Counted from the stretch's first letter, positions 31,653-43,714 are shown. The stretch is 64,000 nt of DNA from Antilocapra americana (GCA_007570785.1 ML664161.1:40175093-40239092); one strand, 5' to 3'. Numbers and translations are program-made. Notes: generated by a model not told the origin, from the sequence alone.

Positions 31653-32938
31653 TTAGATTGGTGCAGACGTAATTGTGGTTTAAGACTGTGTATTTTAAAT
31701 CATTATAACTAGACTTAAACACATCTTTATTGATCAAAATAGGAACACTACAATCAACTCATTTTTGCCAAAGAGAAATAAATTTGTTTATTCCTGTGGC
31801 ATAAAAATCCATGCTTCAGGATTTGACAAACTCTTGGAAAGCCTGCCTCTTGCTGATTGTAGAAGTGTTTTCCCTGAAAAATGTTATCAAGATGCTTAAA
31901 GAAATGGTAGTTGGGTGGCAAGAGGTCAGGTGAATATGTTGGATGAGGCAAAACTTAATCAAAACTTCAATTTGTTCAACTGTCGAAGCATTGGTTGTGT
32001 GATGTGGTTGAGCATTGTCGTGGAGAAGAATTGGACCCTTTTTGTTGACCTATACTGGCAGTAGGCATTGCAGTTTTGGGTGCATCTCATTGATTTGCTG
32101 AGCATACTTCTCAAATATAATGGTTTCACCGGGATTCAGAAAGCTATAGTGGATCAAACGGGCAACAGACCACCAAACAGTGACCATGACTTTTTTTTTT
32201 TTTTTGGTGCAGGTTTAGCTTTGGGAAATGCTTTGGAGCTTCATTTTGGTCCAACCCTGAGCTGGTTGTCACCAGTTGTTGTATAAAATCCACTTTTCAT
32301 TGTACATCACAATCCAATTGAGAAATGATTTTCTGTTGTTGTGTAGACTAACAGAAGATGATACTTCAAAACAAAGGTTTTTTTTGATTTTCTGTCAGCT
32401 CATGAGGCACCCATTTATCAAGCATTTTACCTTTCCAATTTGCTTCAAATGCCAAATGACTATCAAATGGTCAGTGTTGAGTTCTTAGGCAACTTCTTGT
32501 GCAATTCTAAGAGGGTCAGCTTCAGTTATTGTTCTCAATTTGTTATTGTCAACTTCTGATCACCAGCCACTATGCTCCTCATCTTCAAGGCTCTCTTTTC
32601 ATCTCCTTAAACTTCTTGAACCACCTCTACACTGTAGGTTTGTTGGCAGTTCCTGGGCCAAATGCATTGTTGATGGTGCAAGTTGTCTCTGCTGCTTTAT
32701 GACCCATTTTGAACTTGAATTAGAAAATCTCTCAAATCTGCCTTTTATCTAACATCATTCCATAGTCTAAAACACATATAAAATAAACAGCAAGTAATGT
32801 CATTAGCAAAAAACTATAAAGTGATGAATGTGCATTAAAATGATGTATAACTTAACCACATTTATTTAAGAACGTATTCCAATATCAAAAGGCAAATTTC
32901 AACAGTGTAAAACCACATTTACTTTTGCATCAAACTAA
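31653..32938 (-). mobile_element. Full-length Hsmar1-like mariner transposon
   Basis: The element is 1,286 bp, close to the ~1.29 kb usual for Hsmar1-type mariners. Terminal inverted repeats are visible: TTAGATTGGTGCAGACGTAA at 31653-31672, and TTACTTTTGCATCAAACTAA at about 32919-32938, whose complement reads TTAGTTTGATGCAAAAGTAA. The left flank is TA (31651-31652), the mariner target. The right flank is TC and abuts a truncated SINE. The single gene inside runs on the minus strand and is broken (separate entry). A T15-17 tract at about 32190-32206 lies within the former coding region. Confidence 0.92.
31724..32755 (-). pseudogene. Mariner transposase pseudogene
   Basis: The start codon lies at 32755-32753 on the minus strand. 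Intact relatives encode ~340 residues with an N-terminal DNA-binding HTH domain and a C-terminal D,D34D catalytic domain that cuts and rejoins DNA at TA sites. In this copy the eighth codon is TGA where arginine CGA is usual, and another stop follows soon after, both typical of decay. The last catalytic aspartate region survives as HPTYSPDLLPPNYHFF in a 65-codon remnant (31754-31951). The product cannot be functional, though sequence order across the gene is preserved. Confidence 0.88.
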
Positions 32939-33115
32939 TCCACCTGCCAAAGCAGGAGATGTAAGAGATGCAGGTTTGATCCCTGGATTGGAAAGATCTC
33001 CTGGAGGAGCGCGTGGAAACACACTCCAGTATTTTTGCCTGCAGAATCCCATGGAGCCTGGCAGGCTAGAGTCCATAGGGTTACAAAGAGTCAGATAGGA
33101 CTGAACAGATTTAGC
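32939..33115 (+). mobile_element. Bov-tA SINE missing its first ~35 bp
   Basis: Starts with TCCACCTGCCAAAGCAGGAG immediately next to the mariner right end. It continues with a longer than usual spacer, a B box GGTTTGATCCCTGG (32972-32985), CTCCTGGAGGAGCG and AGAGTCAGATAGGACTGAAC, and ends in a short (CA)n. The A-box head is absent and is not found on the left side of the mariner either. Confidence 0.93.
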
Positions 33116-35529
33116 ACACACACAGTAAAATGATTATGTTTTAGTTGAATGGTAGTCATTTGGGAGCAGCGGAACTTATATCATAATCAAATTTCCAGAT
33201 AAGACCTCAAATCTTATAAATACGTGAAGATGTCTTATTTTTAAAAAGTTTCTACAATGTTTAAATATATCAATATTGAGATTATTTTGCTATCATATTT
33301 GCTATTAAATTTTAGCCATTACCCTAATAGAAACAAGTATATACATAAGATACATGGCCGAACAGCTCAATTTCTTCAATTACAGGAGTAGAGGTCAATC
33401 TTTTGTCTTAAACTTTTAGTCACCAATTAGCTTGCATTCACAGAGCTGTAATTAGACCCTGTCCAAGGTTCTGGCAGAATATAAGTGTTTTCCTTTACAC
33501 AAATGAATTTTCATCTCATTGAAGTCAACTTTGCTACCTGAAAAAAAAAAAGGCAAAAATGAAAAGGCCGTGGGAGGAGAAAACAACTGTTTATGAAATC
33601 GTTTTATTTCTTACTTGTTAGTTTATTATCCAGACAGGCCTTTGGGAAGGATCTTTGAGTAGATCCACCCTCCTTGAGGTATGATTCTTCTGCCATTACA
33701 CAGCCTTCATTCCTGGTTCTAAGGTTCCCCTCTGTGGCTGCTACTTAGGACTTCAGCATACCCCATGTTTTCAATATCCCTTGATTTACAAAACCACCAT
33801 GTGGTATAAGAAGTGAATAAAGGAACAAGTAGCTGCTAAGGTGCTACCTCATTACGTCTCTCCAATGATTATTTTAATGTGACTTTATTAAACCAATGAT
33901 TTAAAGAAGTAACTTTAAATAAAGTTTTAGGTGCCTTAGTACCTATTAGGAGAATATGTTTAATCACAAACCTTTTCAGACAAATTTACATCCCAGCATG
34001 CTCATAGCTGAGCTCTGTATAGGCTAGAGCCAATCCAGCTTATTAAAAATTTAATCCTGATTCCATTCATCATCATTAACTCTAGCAATTGGCCAACATA
34101 TTTAAATGAAGCAAATTTTGGAGATTTAGGAAGCAACTAGCAGTTCTTCAAGACACCAAGAATAATAGCCACAGTTTAAGAAAATTTGTATCAACTCAAT
34201 TTACAAGGAATAAAAATGTCATGAATCACATCATTTTATATAAAGCATTTTGTGTCATCCTCAACCCAAAGCCTCGTAGTTGCTTAATAGAGAAAATGAA
34301 TTAAGATGTATCATCAATAAATGAAAGCATTTTCTCAGTTATTTAAATGACTTCTTCACACAAATGGAGATTTCACCGAGATCCCATTTTTAATAATAGA
34401 GAATAAGCCTTTAATGTATTCTCCTTTGGAATGTTTTTGGCATGTGTCTTGGGTAGACTGATCACTGCGCTAATGTCTCTGTGTTTGTGTGTTAGGAACA
34501 GCATGTATTTCACATGTTTATTTCTTTGCTATTTCCATTTCAGCTCTATCTCTTACGCTCTGGCTAATGGGTACTTAAAATAAAGTGATACCCATTTTGC
34601 TTTATTACTTTAATTTCTTTAAAAGTGAGTTCTCTTCCTTCTCTATTTCCAGTTCAAAGGCAGCATGGAGTCTTAATAAACTTCAAATGTATTTGGATAG
34701 CTGATAAATTTAATGATCTCATCAAATTAAAAAATAGCAAGTAAGAAGTAAGTGATCTTGAGAATAATTAACAGGGCAATGATGGGAGAGGAGAACATTA
34801 CACAGAATAAATGGAAGTGTCCTTATTTCTGTTGAAATTTCCGTTAAGAAACTGTAATCATCATTTTGCTTTTGTTATTCATAGCTTAAAATGTACTCTA
34901 TGTATTTAGTACATGTTATATTAGGAACTGAAAATAATTTACAAATGCAACATTACTTAATTGGTCCTTTTTATATTTCAGTAAATCAAGAAGAAAATGC
35001 TTGCAACTAGAGTTGGCAGTTAGACAAACTAAAGCCAAAGATTGGTGCACAACTGTTTAGTGATATCTGGGGGATAATTAATATGGAAGGGATCATGTGT
35101 AGATAATCTAAAGAGACTATTTTATCTTTCTACAAATGTCTGTAGTTTTGTTCCAAAATATGTTAATATGATAAATTAGAAAGGATATGTATTTCCTTTA
35201 TCTAATACATTTTTATTCTTAGCATATTCTTGCCATAAGTGTTGTATGAAGAGAAGGGATGGAAGTTTCTGCCCTGAGGACAATAATGTTTTATCTGGCT
35301 TTGTTTAGAATTGCCAAGCACATGGTTATAATAAAGAGTAGACCAACTTTTCATTGATTTTATTATTGTTTTAAAAGTCTTCACATTTGTAAAGGTTATT
35401 TGATTTTCTTATTGCTTGCACCCAGGGAGAGTGCGCCTGCCCCCACCCAACTGTCCTTGGCCCATCACTCATGAAGCTAACATTTCTTGAGGTACAGAAT
35501 AAGTTTGTAAGAAAAGTGATATTTTTTCT
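33116..35529. other. Unassigned AT-rich DNA
   Basis: About 2.4 kb with no recognised repeat families; an A11-12 tract is at 33541-33552. Composition is uniformly AT-rich, and the stretch is free of young SINEs and LINEs. No convincing open frame. Confidence 0.45.
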
Positions 35530-35630
35530 GTTTTACAGATAACAACAGTGAGGTAGTAGTATTTTTTTTTTTTACAATATCTCATACTTATAAGTGGTGA
35601 AAGCAAGCATTTTGATTCCAGACTCCTCTC
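35530..35630 (-). mobile_element. MIR-like fragment
   Basis: TTCTGTTTTACAGATAACAAC, then CTTATAAGTGGTGAAAGC and GATTCCAGACTCCTCTCC. These are in the order of the MIR core read backwards. A T12 tract interrupts it. Confidence 0.58.
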
Positions 35631-36135
35631 CTAAGCGTTACCATCTACGATTTACAGAAACACACAGTGAGTTCTGACTGACTTGTAGCTATTTAACCAT
35701 GTTCCGCTAGTGTTAGTCTAATTTTCTCTTTCCCAGCTGAATTGATATTGTTTTATAATTATTTCAAGTGTCAGTGTGGAAGCAAAATACAAATCTTAAT
35801 ATAATGTAAGTTTGTGATTTGGCTTGGCTCATTTTCTAATCATGTCATCATATTTTTAAACATCATTTAATGCATCCCTAATACCTACATGGAATTGTGT
35901 ATTCTTTCACTAGTTCATTAGTGTCATAAGTTGGGTAGGGTATACACTGCATCAGGGTCATATAACCAAGCTCTTCTGTCAGTTGAGGTCAGATTGCCTT
36001 AAAGTTTGAAATTACCTGAGGAAATAGTGATACAGACAGGTAGTCATTTTATTGTGTAGAGAATGCCATTAACTTATAAAGGTTATCAACTTGTCTTCAG
36101 AAGTAGGCTTTAGAACACATATCAGGGGAAGAAAG
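35631..36135. other. Unassigned DNA
   Basis: About 500 bp without recognised features. Confidence 0.4.
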
Positions 36136-36344
36136 GGAACTTCCCAGATGGCTCAGTGGTAAAGAAACTGCCTGCCAATTCAGGAGATGCAGGTTCAGTC
36201 CCTGGGTTGGGAAGATGCCCCGGAGAAGGAAATAGCACCCCACTCAGTATTTATGCTTGGAGAATCCCATGGACAGAGGAGCCTGGCTGACTGTAGTCCA
36301 TAGTTTCACAGAGTCAGACACAGCTGAGTGACTGAGCACAGTAC
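36136..36344 (+). mobile_element. Bov-tA SINE, full length
   Basis: GAACTTCCCAGATGGCTCAG, CTGCCTGCCAATTCAGGAG, B-box-like GGTTCAGTCCCTGGG (36192-36206), GGAGAATCCCATGGACAGAG and CAGACACAGCTGAGTGACTG. Flanks GGGGAAGAAA (left) and GGGAGAAGAAAA (right) look like an imperfect target duplication. Confidence 0.95.
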
Positions 36345-36884
36345 ACAGGGAGAAGAAAATGGTTTGTTTGAACTTCGAATATATAGTAATCACACGGGTG
36401 TTTTCTACTATAATCAGTCTTTTCATTACTTGTACAGCTATTACTGCAGCTAGAGGGGCTATTGCCAAAGAGATTTTGTGACAGGCTCAGTTTAATCTGA
36501 GACATTAATCTGGTACTGGGGCAGTTGTCTTAGATTCATGTGTAATATGAGAATGATAGGAGTTTCAGAATTATCATTTTCCACTATAAACTTGATTTTC
36601 TTCAAATTACTCTTATGCTACCATGTACCACTTTACATAATTACACCTACTACTTTCATATTCTCATTATCATCATTATCAACAGTATCAATATCCTTTC
36701 TATATGCTTTAAACTTCTATTATCCCTAATTGTTCTTATATTAGATCTCTTAAGATGTCTTAAAAATCTAAAATTAAATAATATATATGCTTCAAATGAA
36801 AGATTTAAATTTCTGATTTAATTGACTATGGGGATACATTGGTGGTAAGAAAGTTAGGGATTGCTATTCAAAGAGATATTAATT
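36345..36884. other. Unassigned AT-rich DNA
   Basis: About 540 bp of AT-rich DNA; short plus-strand frames at 36538-36821 have only low-complexity hydrophobic content. Confidence 0.4.
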
Positions 36885-37090
36885 GATGTATTTAGTATCT
36901 CTTAAGCATTTCCTGTGATCCAGGTAATATATTAGTTATTACAGATATGGAACGAAAGATAGACTCTTTTCACAGAACTCAAAAAAATAAAGTGAAGAGA
37001 GACCAGTAAACAGAAAATAAATATGGCATGATAAATGCTATCACAGAGCAAAGCAGCAGAAAGTTTTATAAATACTAGGATCTGAATTCA
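36885..37090 (-). mobile_element. L2 LINE 3' fragment
   Basis: TTTCCTGTGATCCAGGTAATA, ACAGAACTCAAAAAAATAAAG, CCAGTAAACAGAAAATAAATA and GATAAATGCTATCACAGAGC match the reverse complement of the L2 3' region in order. Confidence 0.62.
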
Positions 37091-37234
37091 AAATAGTGTC
37101 TTGGGCTAATTTTTTTATATTTTAATCATGTAGAAAAAAGCCAACTCACATTTGTCCTTTTGGTGTGTTCTCATAATTTTCTTTTGACAAAGGACAGAGC
37201 ACAGAGTGCTTATAAGCTACCTGTAACCAAGTTT

Positions 37235-37422
37235 TGGCTTCCCTGTGGCTCAGCTGGTAAAGAATTCACCTGCAATGCAGGGGACCTGTGTTCAATCCTG
37301 GGTTGGGAAGATCCCCTAGAGAAGGGAAAGGCTACCCACTCCAGTATTCTAGCCTGGAGAATTCCATATACCGTATAGTCCATGGGGTCACAAAGAGTCA
37401 GACATGACTGAGCAACTTTCAC
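37235..37422 (+). mobile_element. Bov-tA SINE with perfect target duplication
   Basis: GGCTTCCCTGTGGCTCAGC, CACCTGCAATGCAGGGGACC, B-box-like GTGTTCAATCCTGGG, GGAAAGGCTACCCACTCCAG and GTCAGACATGACTGAGCAAC. It is flanked by AACCAAGTTT at 37225-37234 and again at 37423-37432, a perfect 10-bp duplication. Intact flanks suggest a relatively young insertion. Confidence 0.96.
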
Positions 37423-37662
37423 AACCAAGTTTAATGCCTGACTGAGCAGAGGAGCATCTGTATTCCTCTCAGAACTCCAGAGGACTTAAGAATATTTGTT
37501 TCCAGTTGTTGAAAAGCTGAATCCTGGGAGAGAGGAGTGCAATAGTATGGTTGAGCTGTGACAAATGTATTAGCAAAGAAAAGTGCAGACAGTGGAATCA
37601 TCACGTGGTCTGGCGTGCCACAGTTCGTGGAAGGGCAAACGCTGGGTGGCATCAGTAGTGTC

Positions 37663-38280
37663 TCCTTCCATGTTTTTTTCTTTTCCTGCAGAAAGGAGTG
37701 GATAGACCATTGACTTCAGCAACCTATGCGTTGAGAACCTTTCTCTGCCATAGGTCGGACACTAGGGCAGATGTTCATTTTGTTTTTGCTAGATGATATT
37801 TGCTTCTTGCCTACAAATTAATGCTTGAAATCACCTTTGCCTGTGGAGGAGACCCTATGTACCACTTGGATCGAGAGCTGGGACTATTGAGACGGCTGCC
37901 ATGACTGCTGTCCTAAGCACTTTCCATTGCTGACGGTGTTATTTTTTTCTTTCAAATTCTATTTCATCAGCAGGACTTGTCTTGGGATTGTTTATGACAG
38001 AGACTACCTGTGTAACATCACTTCTACTCCCATTTTGGCCCTTTTTGCTCAAAAACCAGCAAAGGACACACTGTTGTAGCCATTATAATTCTAGTTAATT
38101 TTGTATATATAAATATGCTTTTTTATACCCTGAATATCCCTAAGTTGTGTAGGTTTTTTTTTAATGATGCATTGTCTGCTTTAAAAAAAAAAATACCTTT
38201 GGTACCTAGCTCATATCTTTTCCAGACTTTATGAGCACTTTATCCTTCTGTTTCTGTACCACTAATATAATAAAATACAT
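37663..38280 (+). other. Candidate 3' terminal exon / 3' UTR
   Basis: A strong splice-acceptor-like tract (TTTTTTTCTTTTCCTGCAG, ending at 37691) is followed by ~580 bp of non-repeat DNA. This ends in AATAAA (38269-38274). The sequence becomes AT-rich toward the 3' end and includes TGTATATA (38102-38109), a Pumilio-type site common in 3' UTRs. Directly after the acceptor, one frame stays open for about 34 codons and another closes after six (KEWIDH then stop). I do not recognise the protein. It could be the last exon of a host gene or lncRNA, or chance. Confidence 0.33.
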
Positions 38281-40452
38281 AAGAAAAATGAGATCTCAAC
38301 CTGGTCCTTGATGCCAAACATAATCATTTTCTAAAATGATCCAGATGTTCTAATGATGTTCTGCTGTCCATTTCCACTTGCATTATAAGCATCAATCAGA
38401 TTTTATGCCTTGGACCTATATTTTGTTACTTTAACTTAAATTTCTTGACATTTCATTATACGAAGTATTCTTTTTTGTCACCACAGTTCCATTTCACATT
38501 ATTGGAATTATAAACAGCTAGCAGAAAAGAGATATATAACCATGAAAGTAGGCCATAAATAGGTTTGTGTTCATGATGGACTATTATAAAAAGCAATTGT
38601 GTAGACATATGGCCAATATTGCTATAGTCATAGTATAGCCAGCCTCCTAATCTTCAATTTGAAATGATTTTTGTTCTTTTCCTAGTTTCAAGTTTTGCTT
38701 GAAATCAGTCTCAAAGAATATCTTCTTTCCTAATATTGAACATCGATTATCTTGAAATTTTAATTGAAGCCTGAGTCATTTCGTAGCAGGTGATAGGTAC
38801 ACAGCAGAGATTTGCATGCTGTGTATCTGATGGATAGTACTGCTTTGGCCATGTAGTTGTTATAGAGATATAGTCGTGCATAGGTTATCATTAGAGGATG
38901 CCCTGTGAATAACAGAAGGATAATGGAGTAAGAAACCACACAGTGACTCCAGAAATACAGGTCACTTCGGAGCATGATATGAATATATTACAAAGTGAGA
39001 TGAATTTCCTTTTTTCATTTTTCAGTCACTACTGAATATTGATTTCTTCCTTCTGCAGCTCTTACCTATATCCTCTAATTTCCCCACCGCTTTTAACAAC
39101 CTCCGATGTTTAAGGGGGAAGAAAAGTACATTTGTATTTATAGGGGTGGATGAATGTGCCTATATACATTATATAGAAATATGTATAGTTTTAATATGCA
39201 TAGTTGTTCATACAGAAACATTTGCATATTTCTTGCTGCAGCTTCTGCTAAACACTCTGACTTTCCTCTAAATCCAGCCAATGTGCTTCAGGGTTACTTA
39301 TGTGCCAGAATCTCGGCAGGTTGTTGGGAAATATTTGTTTAAAATGTTTTCCTTCTGCAGGGGCTGATGTACTATCCTTGGGCCATTCCCCGTGATGCCA
39401 TTCTCTCAAATTATCCCAGTGGCACCCTTTGGGTCAGTGTTGGAACATAGAAGAGTGCTGGAAAATAATTGTAATTTCACCATCTTCTCCTAACAGAATA
39501 CACCCTCAGGCCAAGTGGTAAAATACCACCTCCGCCAGCCCCGACATCCATCACTGTAATGAGCTACAAAATCAATCTGTAATTGACAAAAGCATTTTTA
39601 ATCAAAGTATGAGGCATTTAGAGTCTCCAGATACTGCTTTTTTGTCTTACGTCAGTATTTACTTTATAGCAGGATGGGAGACGTTTGATTTTGTTTAAGA
39701 GCGTAACTTATTTCTGCCAAGGAACAAAAATCTGCTTTTCAGAAACTCCGCTCATACCCAACCACCTCCAAAAGTAAGATGACATAATCGCCTGAGATCT
39801 GTCCTAAAGCATCAAGTCAGGAAGCTCATGCTCTACTAGTTTAGGGGGAAGAAAGGATTTGTTTTTGTGAGTGGTTGCTGATGCTTTCTACTAGATTGCA
39901 TCTCTATGTGAAATGGCTACTCTTTGTCTCAAACTACCACCATTTATGCAGAAACATCCCAGAGGTTATTATTTTGTACTCACCTCCCAGTTGTTTGGAT
40001 ATGTTCTTTAAAATTTACAGGTATCACTAAACATTCCTCTTATTAGTGCTATTCTTTCTCAATCAAGTTAAACTCCCCAAAATTTAAGGGTATATGGACA
40101 CTTCAGGAGAACACACATTAAACATTTTAATATGTTTCCATGTAGTGGAAATTATAGCCAAAGGCAAAATATTTATAGGTACATGCAATGACTTTCTGAA
40201 CCTGAGTTCTTATGTTTTATATAAGTTGTGCTCCAGAGTTTTAGTATCATCTCTTTCATTTGAAGGCCATATTTGTATCATCTATTGGAAAGTAAGGCTC
40301 TTATATTTTGAGCACTGCCCAGTACCTCTTGGGTACTTTGGCCTTGGTGTTTATGTATTTGAGAGAAGCTCCATAACTATGTTGCATAGAGAATAGACTG
40401 TTTTCAAAGGAAATGATTCAGAGGTTGCAAGAATGACTGAACACAGTCTACC
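38281..40452. other. Unassigned DNA
   Basis: About 2.2 kb without recognised repeats. Base composition around 39220-39560 is more balanced than average. Short open frames (38760-38975 minus, 39154-39342 plus, 40094-40396 plus) have no motifs. Confidence 0.4.
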
Positions 40453-40526
40453 TAGTCTAATGTTCTTATTTGTGGGTTTTAAGATTAATTAGTCTAATGT
40501 TCTTATTTGTGGGTTTTAAGATTAAT
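40453..40526 (+). repeat. Perfect 37-bp tandem duplication
   Basis: Two identical head-to-tail 37-bp units, 40453-40489 and 40490-40526, each starting TAGTCTAATGTTC and ending AAGATTAAT. There are no mismatches, so the duplication is recent, or else an assembly artefact. Confidence 0.97.
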
Positions 40527-40734
40527 ATTTCTATACATGTATGTGTGTCTGTGTGTGTTTGATAAGTCTTAGTGGACTTTGCATATATGGACTTAACACC
40601 TTGCAACTCTTATCTAAATGACCGTAACATTTCTGGAATTTTATTAACTATTTTGGATATTTCTCCACTGCTCGCTTCTTTAGAATATGTGACCTCTATG
40701 TAAATGCATGGTTATTTCTAATAATGTCACATTT

Positions 40735-40955
40735 GAGTGCTTACTTACTGCTAAGCTATGCTAAATACTGTGTATATTTTATTGCATATAATTTTTTCAG
40801 CAATTCTTTGAGCTAGACCATATGATTACGCCTACTTTATAGGTGTAGAAATTGATAATTGGAGAAGTGATGTAATGTTTCCAAGGTCACATAGCTTATA
40901 AATAGTGGAAATATAATTGAATACAAGCCATCTGACTCCCAGACCCAGATTACAT
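40735..40955 (-). mobile_element. MIR SINE
   Basis: GAGTGCTTACTTACTGCTAAG, ATTGCATATAATTTTTTCAGC, GCCTACTTTATAGGTGTAG, CAAGGTCACATAGCTTATAA and GCCATCTGACTCCCAGACC. This is a nearly complete reverse-complement MIR. Confidence 0.75.
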
Positions 40956-41360
40956 TAATGGGGCACTAGTACATGTATCAACTCATGTTATTTATCATGT
41001 TCTATTTTATGACTGGTTTCAAGCAAGCTCATTCTCAATTATAAATTTTCTTGACTTTTGTCCAAAGAAGCACTACCTATTTTACTTAAACTTGTTTATT
41101 AAGATATCAATAAAGAAACCATTTTACCTCCTTGATTTTAGTGGGGTTTTACAATCTAGCTGAGTAGATATCAATTATTAAAACTGAAACTATGTTGCCA
41201 GTTCAAGTGTAGTAATGGCACTGCTTTGATTCTCTTGATGCTTTTGCCAAGAAGAGAAATCACATTAAGAAACACTACACTAGGCCAAGAATGCTAAACT
41301 TTTTTTGGAAAGAAGCAGCAGGGGTAGGTAGAAGAATAGAGTTCAAATACATAATACCTT
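40956..41360. other. Unassigned DNA
   Basis: About 400 bp with no recognised feature; its right edge holds the left copy of the SINE target duplication. Confidence 0.4.
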
Positions 41361-41570
41361 GGCTTCCCTAGTGGCTCAGTGATAAAGAATCTGCCTGTCA
41401 TTGTAGGAGACATGGGTTTGATCCCAAGGTCAAGAAGATCTCCTGGAGGAAGAAATGGCAACACTCGAGTATTCTTGCCTGGAAAATCCCATCGACAGAG
41501 GAGCCTAGTGGTCTTCAGTCTATGGAGTCACACAGAGTCAAATATGACTTAGCAATTGAGCACGCATGCA
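41361..41570 (+). mobile_element. Bov-tA SINE with perfect 11-bp target duplication
   Basis: GGCTTCCCTAGTGGCTCAG, AAGAATCTGCCTGTCATTG, B box GGGTTTGATCCCAAGG (41414-41429), GGAAAATCCCATCGACAGAG and a TATGACTTAGCAATTGAGC tail. The flanks CATAATACCTT occur at 41350-41360 and 41571-41581, identical over 11 bp. These define the insertion exactly. Confidence 0.97.
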
Positions 41571-42311
41571 CATAATACCTTGACTGATTGCTAGCCCTTA
41601 ACTTGTTTCAGGGCAGTTTGGAAAGTTTTACATGAAAATCAGCACTCCAAATTTCCTTTAATCTATGAGATGTGCTCAGTGGCAAGGAAGTCAGCTTTTT
41701 TCTTAGAGCTCATGTTATAAAACATTTTGTCCTCACTTATATGGATATTGCTTCTTAGTAGGTACTTATTTTTCAAAATATGTTATTTTAACTAATATAT
41801 CTTATAAGTGCAGCATGGAAAGTCACACACAGTTATACACACTTAAAAACTCCTAACTCCTGGACATGGACCACAATAACAGATAAAACATTTTCACATT
41901 GGTAAAAATTTGTATATTGAGGCATTTTATTTAAGCACACAAAAGTGCCCCTATTGTATTTGTTGTGCATCTGGAATTGTATTGAGCAATTTGAATACAG
42001 GTAACTTGCTAATTTGCTCTTTTAAAGACTGGGTTTTTAAAGATATAATTCAAGTTGACATTGTTTATCTTTCTTATGAGCTTATAATTAGGAAACTTAT
42101 GTTTGTAGTTGATGACATCAAGCCATAGATTCTTAGCTTTTTGACATATTTTAAAGGTCAGTAGTTCTTCTTTCCATAGAAAATATGCTTTGTGCTTCTC
42201 TAAAAAATATACAATTTAGAGGCATATTCTTGTTTTCCATTCCTAGTTATGTCATATTAAAATATACCTGAACTGTTTAATACTTTTTATTTTGTAAAGA
42301 CTTGTTTATAT
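41571..42311. other. Unassigned AT-rich DNA
   Basis: About 740 bp of AT-rich DNA. The 72-codon plus frame at 41910-42128 has no family motif. Confidence 0.4.
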
Positions 42312-42492
42312 TAACTCCTTGGTGGCTCATCTGGTAAAGAATCTGCCTGCAATGCGGGAGACCTGTATTCGATCCCTGGAAGATCCCCGGGAGAAAGGAA
42401 CGGCTACCCACGCGAGTATTCTAGCCTGGAGAGACTATACAGTCCATGGAGTTGCAAAGAGTTGGACATGACTGAACAACTTTCACTTTCAA
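42312..42492 (+). mobile_element. Bov-tA SINE with small deletions
   Basis: ACTCCTTGGTGGCTCATCTG, AATCTGCCTGCAATGCGGG, an intact B box ATTCGATCCCTGG at 42367-42379 and AAGATCCCCGGGAGAAAGG. The usual segment 'ccatggacagaggagcc' is missing, with GGAGAGACTATACAGTCC in its place. The tail is AACTTTCACTTTC. Confidence 0.94.
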
Positions 42493-43714
42493 AGATAATC
42501 GAAATCAATCTTACCTTCTAACACCTAATCTTTCTTAGTATCATCCAATTCCATAGTTGCCTGGTAAATTTTCAAACACATAAATGCATATCAGTGTGAC
42601 CATATCTGTAAGTAAAAACAATCATTAGTAGCAGCGAATATAATTTCTATAACCACTTTGATAATCCAGATCTAAAATTTCCTCAGCCTTTCCTAACAGG
42701 CATGCATAGCTGTTGCACAAACGAATATGTAAGATGATGCAGAAAGATTAAAGAAAGGCTTTCAAATGCCTAGAAAATAAGAAGAGAAAATCCAAACTTT
42801 TATTCCAGGAGAGAGAAGTAGTATGGACCCTATCTAAAACCATTATGGAAATTGACAGGAGTTAGAATTCATAGATACCCATTGACCTGAACTAGACTGT
42901 CTCTAATGGCATTCAGATCAGAATAGCAGGAAGAGCAAAGGACACAGGCCTCCACTGTCAGTTTCAGTGGAGCCTGCACTAGTGGAATATACATGACCAT
43001 TCTGTCTTAATATTCATCAGAATTCATATGGCATGTTATGGTTCCCAACACCTTTGGCTGCTAATGAACTGATCACAGCTCCTCTGGAAGTTAGCAGTTT
43101 ACAGACAATTCTCAATTATTCAAATTCATGGAGGGAAGTTATCAAAGCAAAAAAAAAACAACATGTCAGAAATCCTTACATAACGTTAACTTTCTCTCAT
43201 GTCTCCCCTCTCTCTTCCTCCACCTGCCCTCTGTCACTTCCAAAAACAGCTTGCAGTCAAATTGATGAAATTGATTTCCAAGAATTGATAATATAGATTG
43301 GGAATGAAGTTTAGGAGCCCTGTCACCACTGATTCAGCTTTTGGAAAAACTCACAGCTTTCTTGGATGTCAGCTTTAACGTTTACAGAATGGATAAAATC
43401 ACTTCCCATGTGAGTTTCAGTGGTATGTTGGAACAGTAAATAGTACATTAGCAAAGATATTACAAGTGCATAAACCAAACTCTTAAGACATGTCAGGCAC
43501 TTTGAAGATTGTTTGAGGGCAATGATAAATTAAATATATTATCTCATGTCTTTTATTATCATGCATTTTTGATGAGTGGAGTTCTCTACAAACTCAAAAG
43601 AATTAGCTGAGATCATCTTATCTTTTATAATCTATGGTCTCTGAACTCAGTCTTTCCTGCCTTCCACTCTGGAATCTTCTTGGATAGTCTACCTGGCAGG
43701 GTATTGTTCCAGAA
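42493..43714. other. Unassigned DNA
   Basis: About 1.2 kb. The 87-codon frame at 43033-43296 shows no domain. No repeats recognised. Confidence 0.4.
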
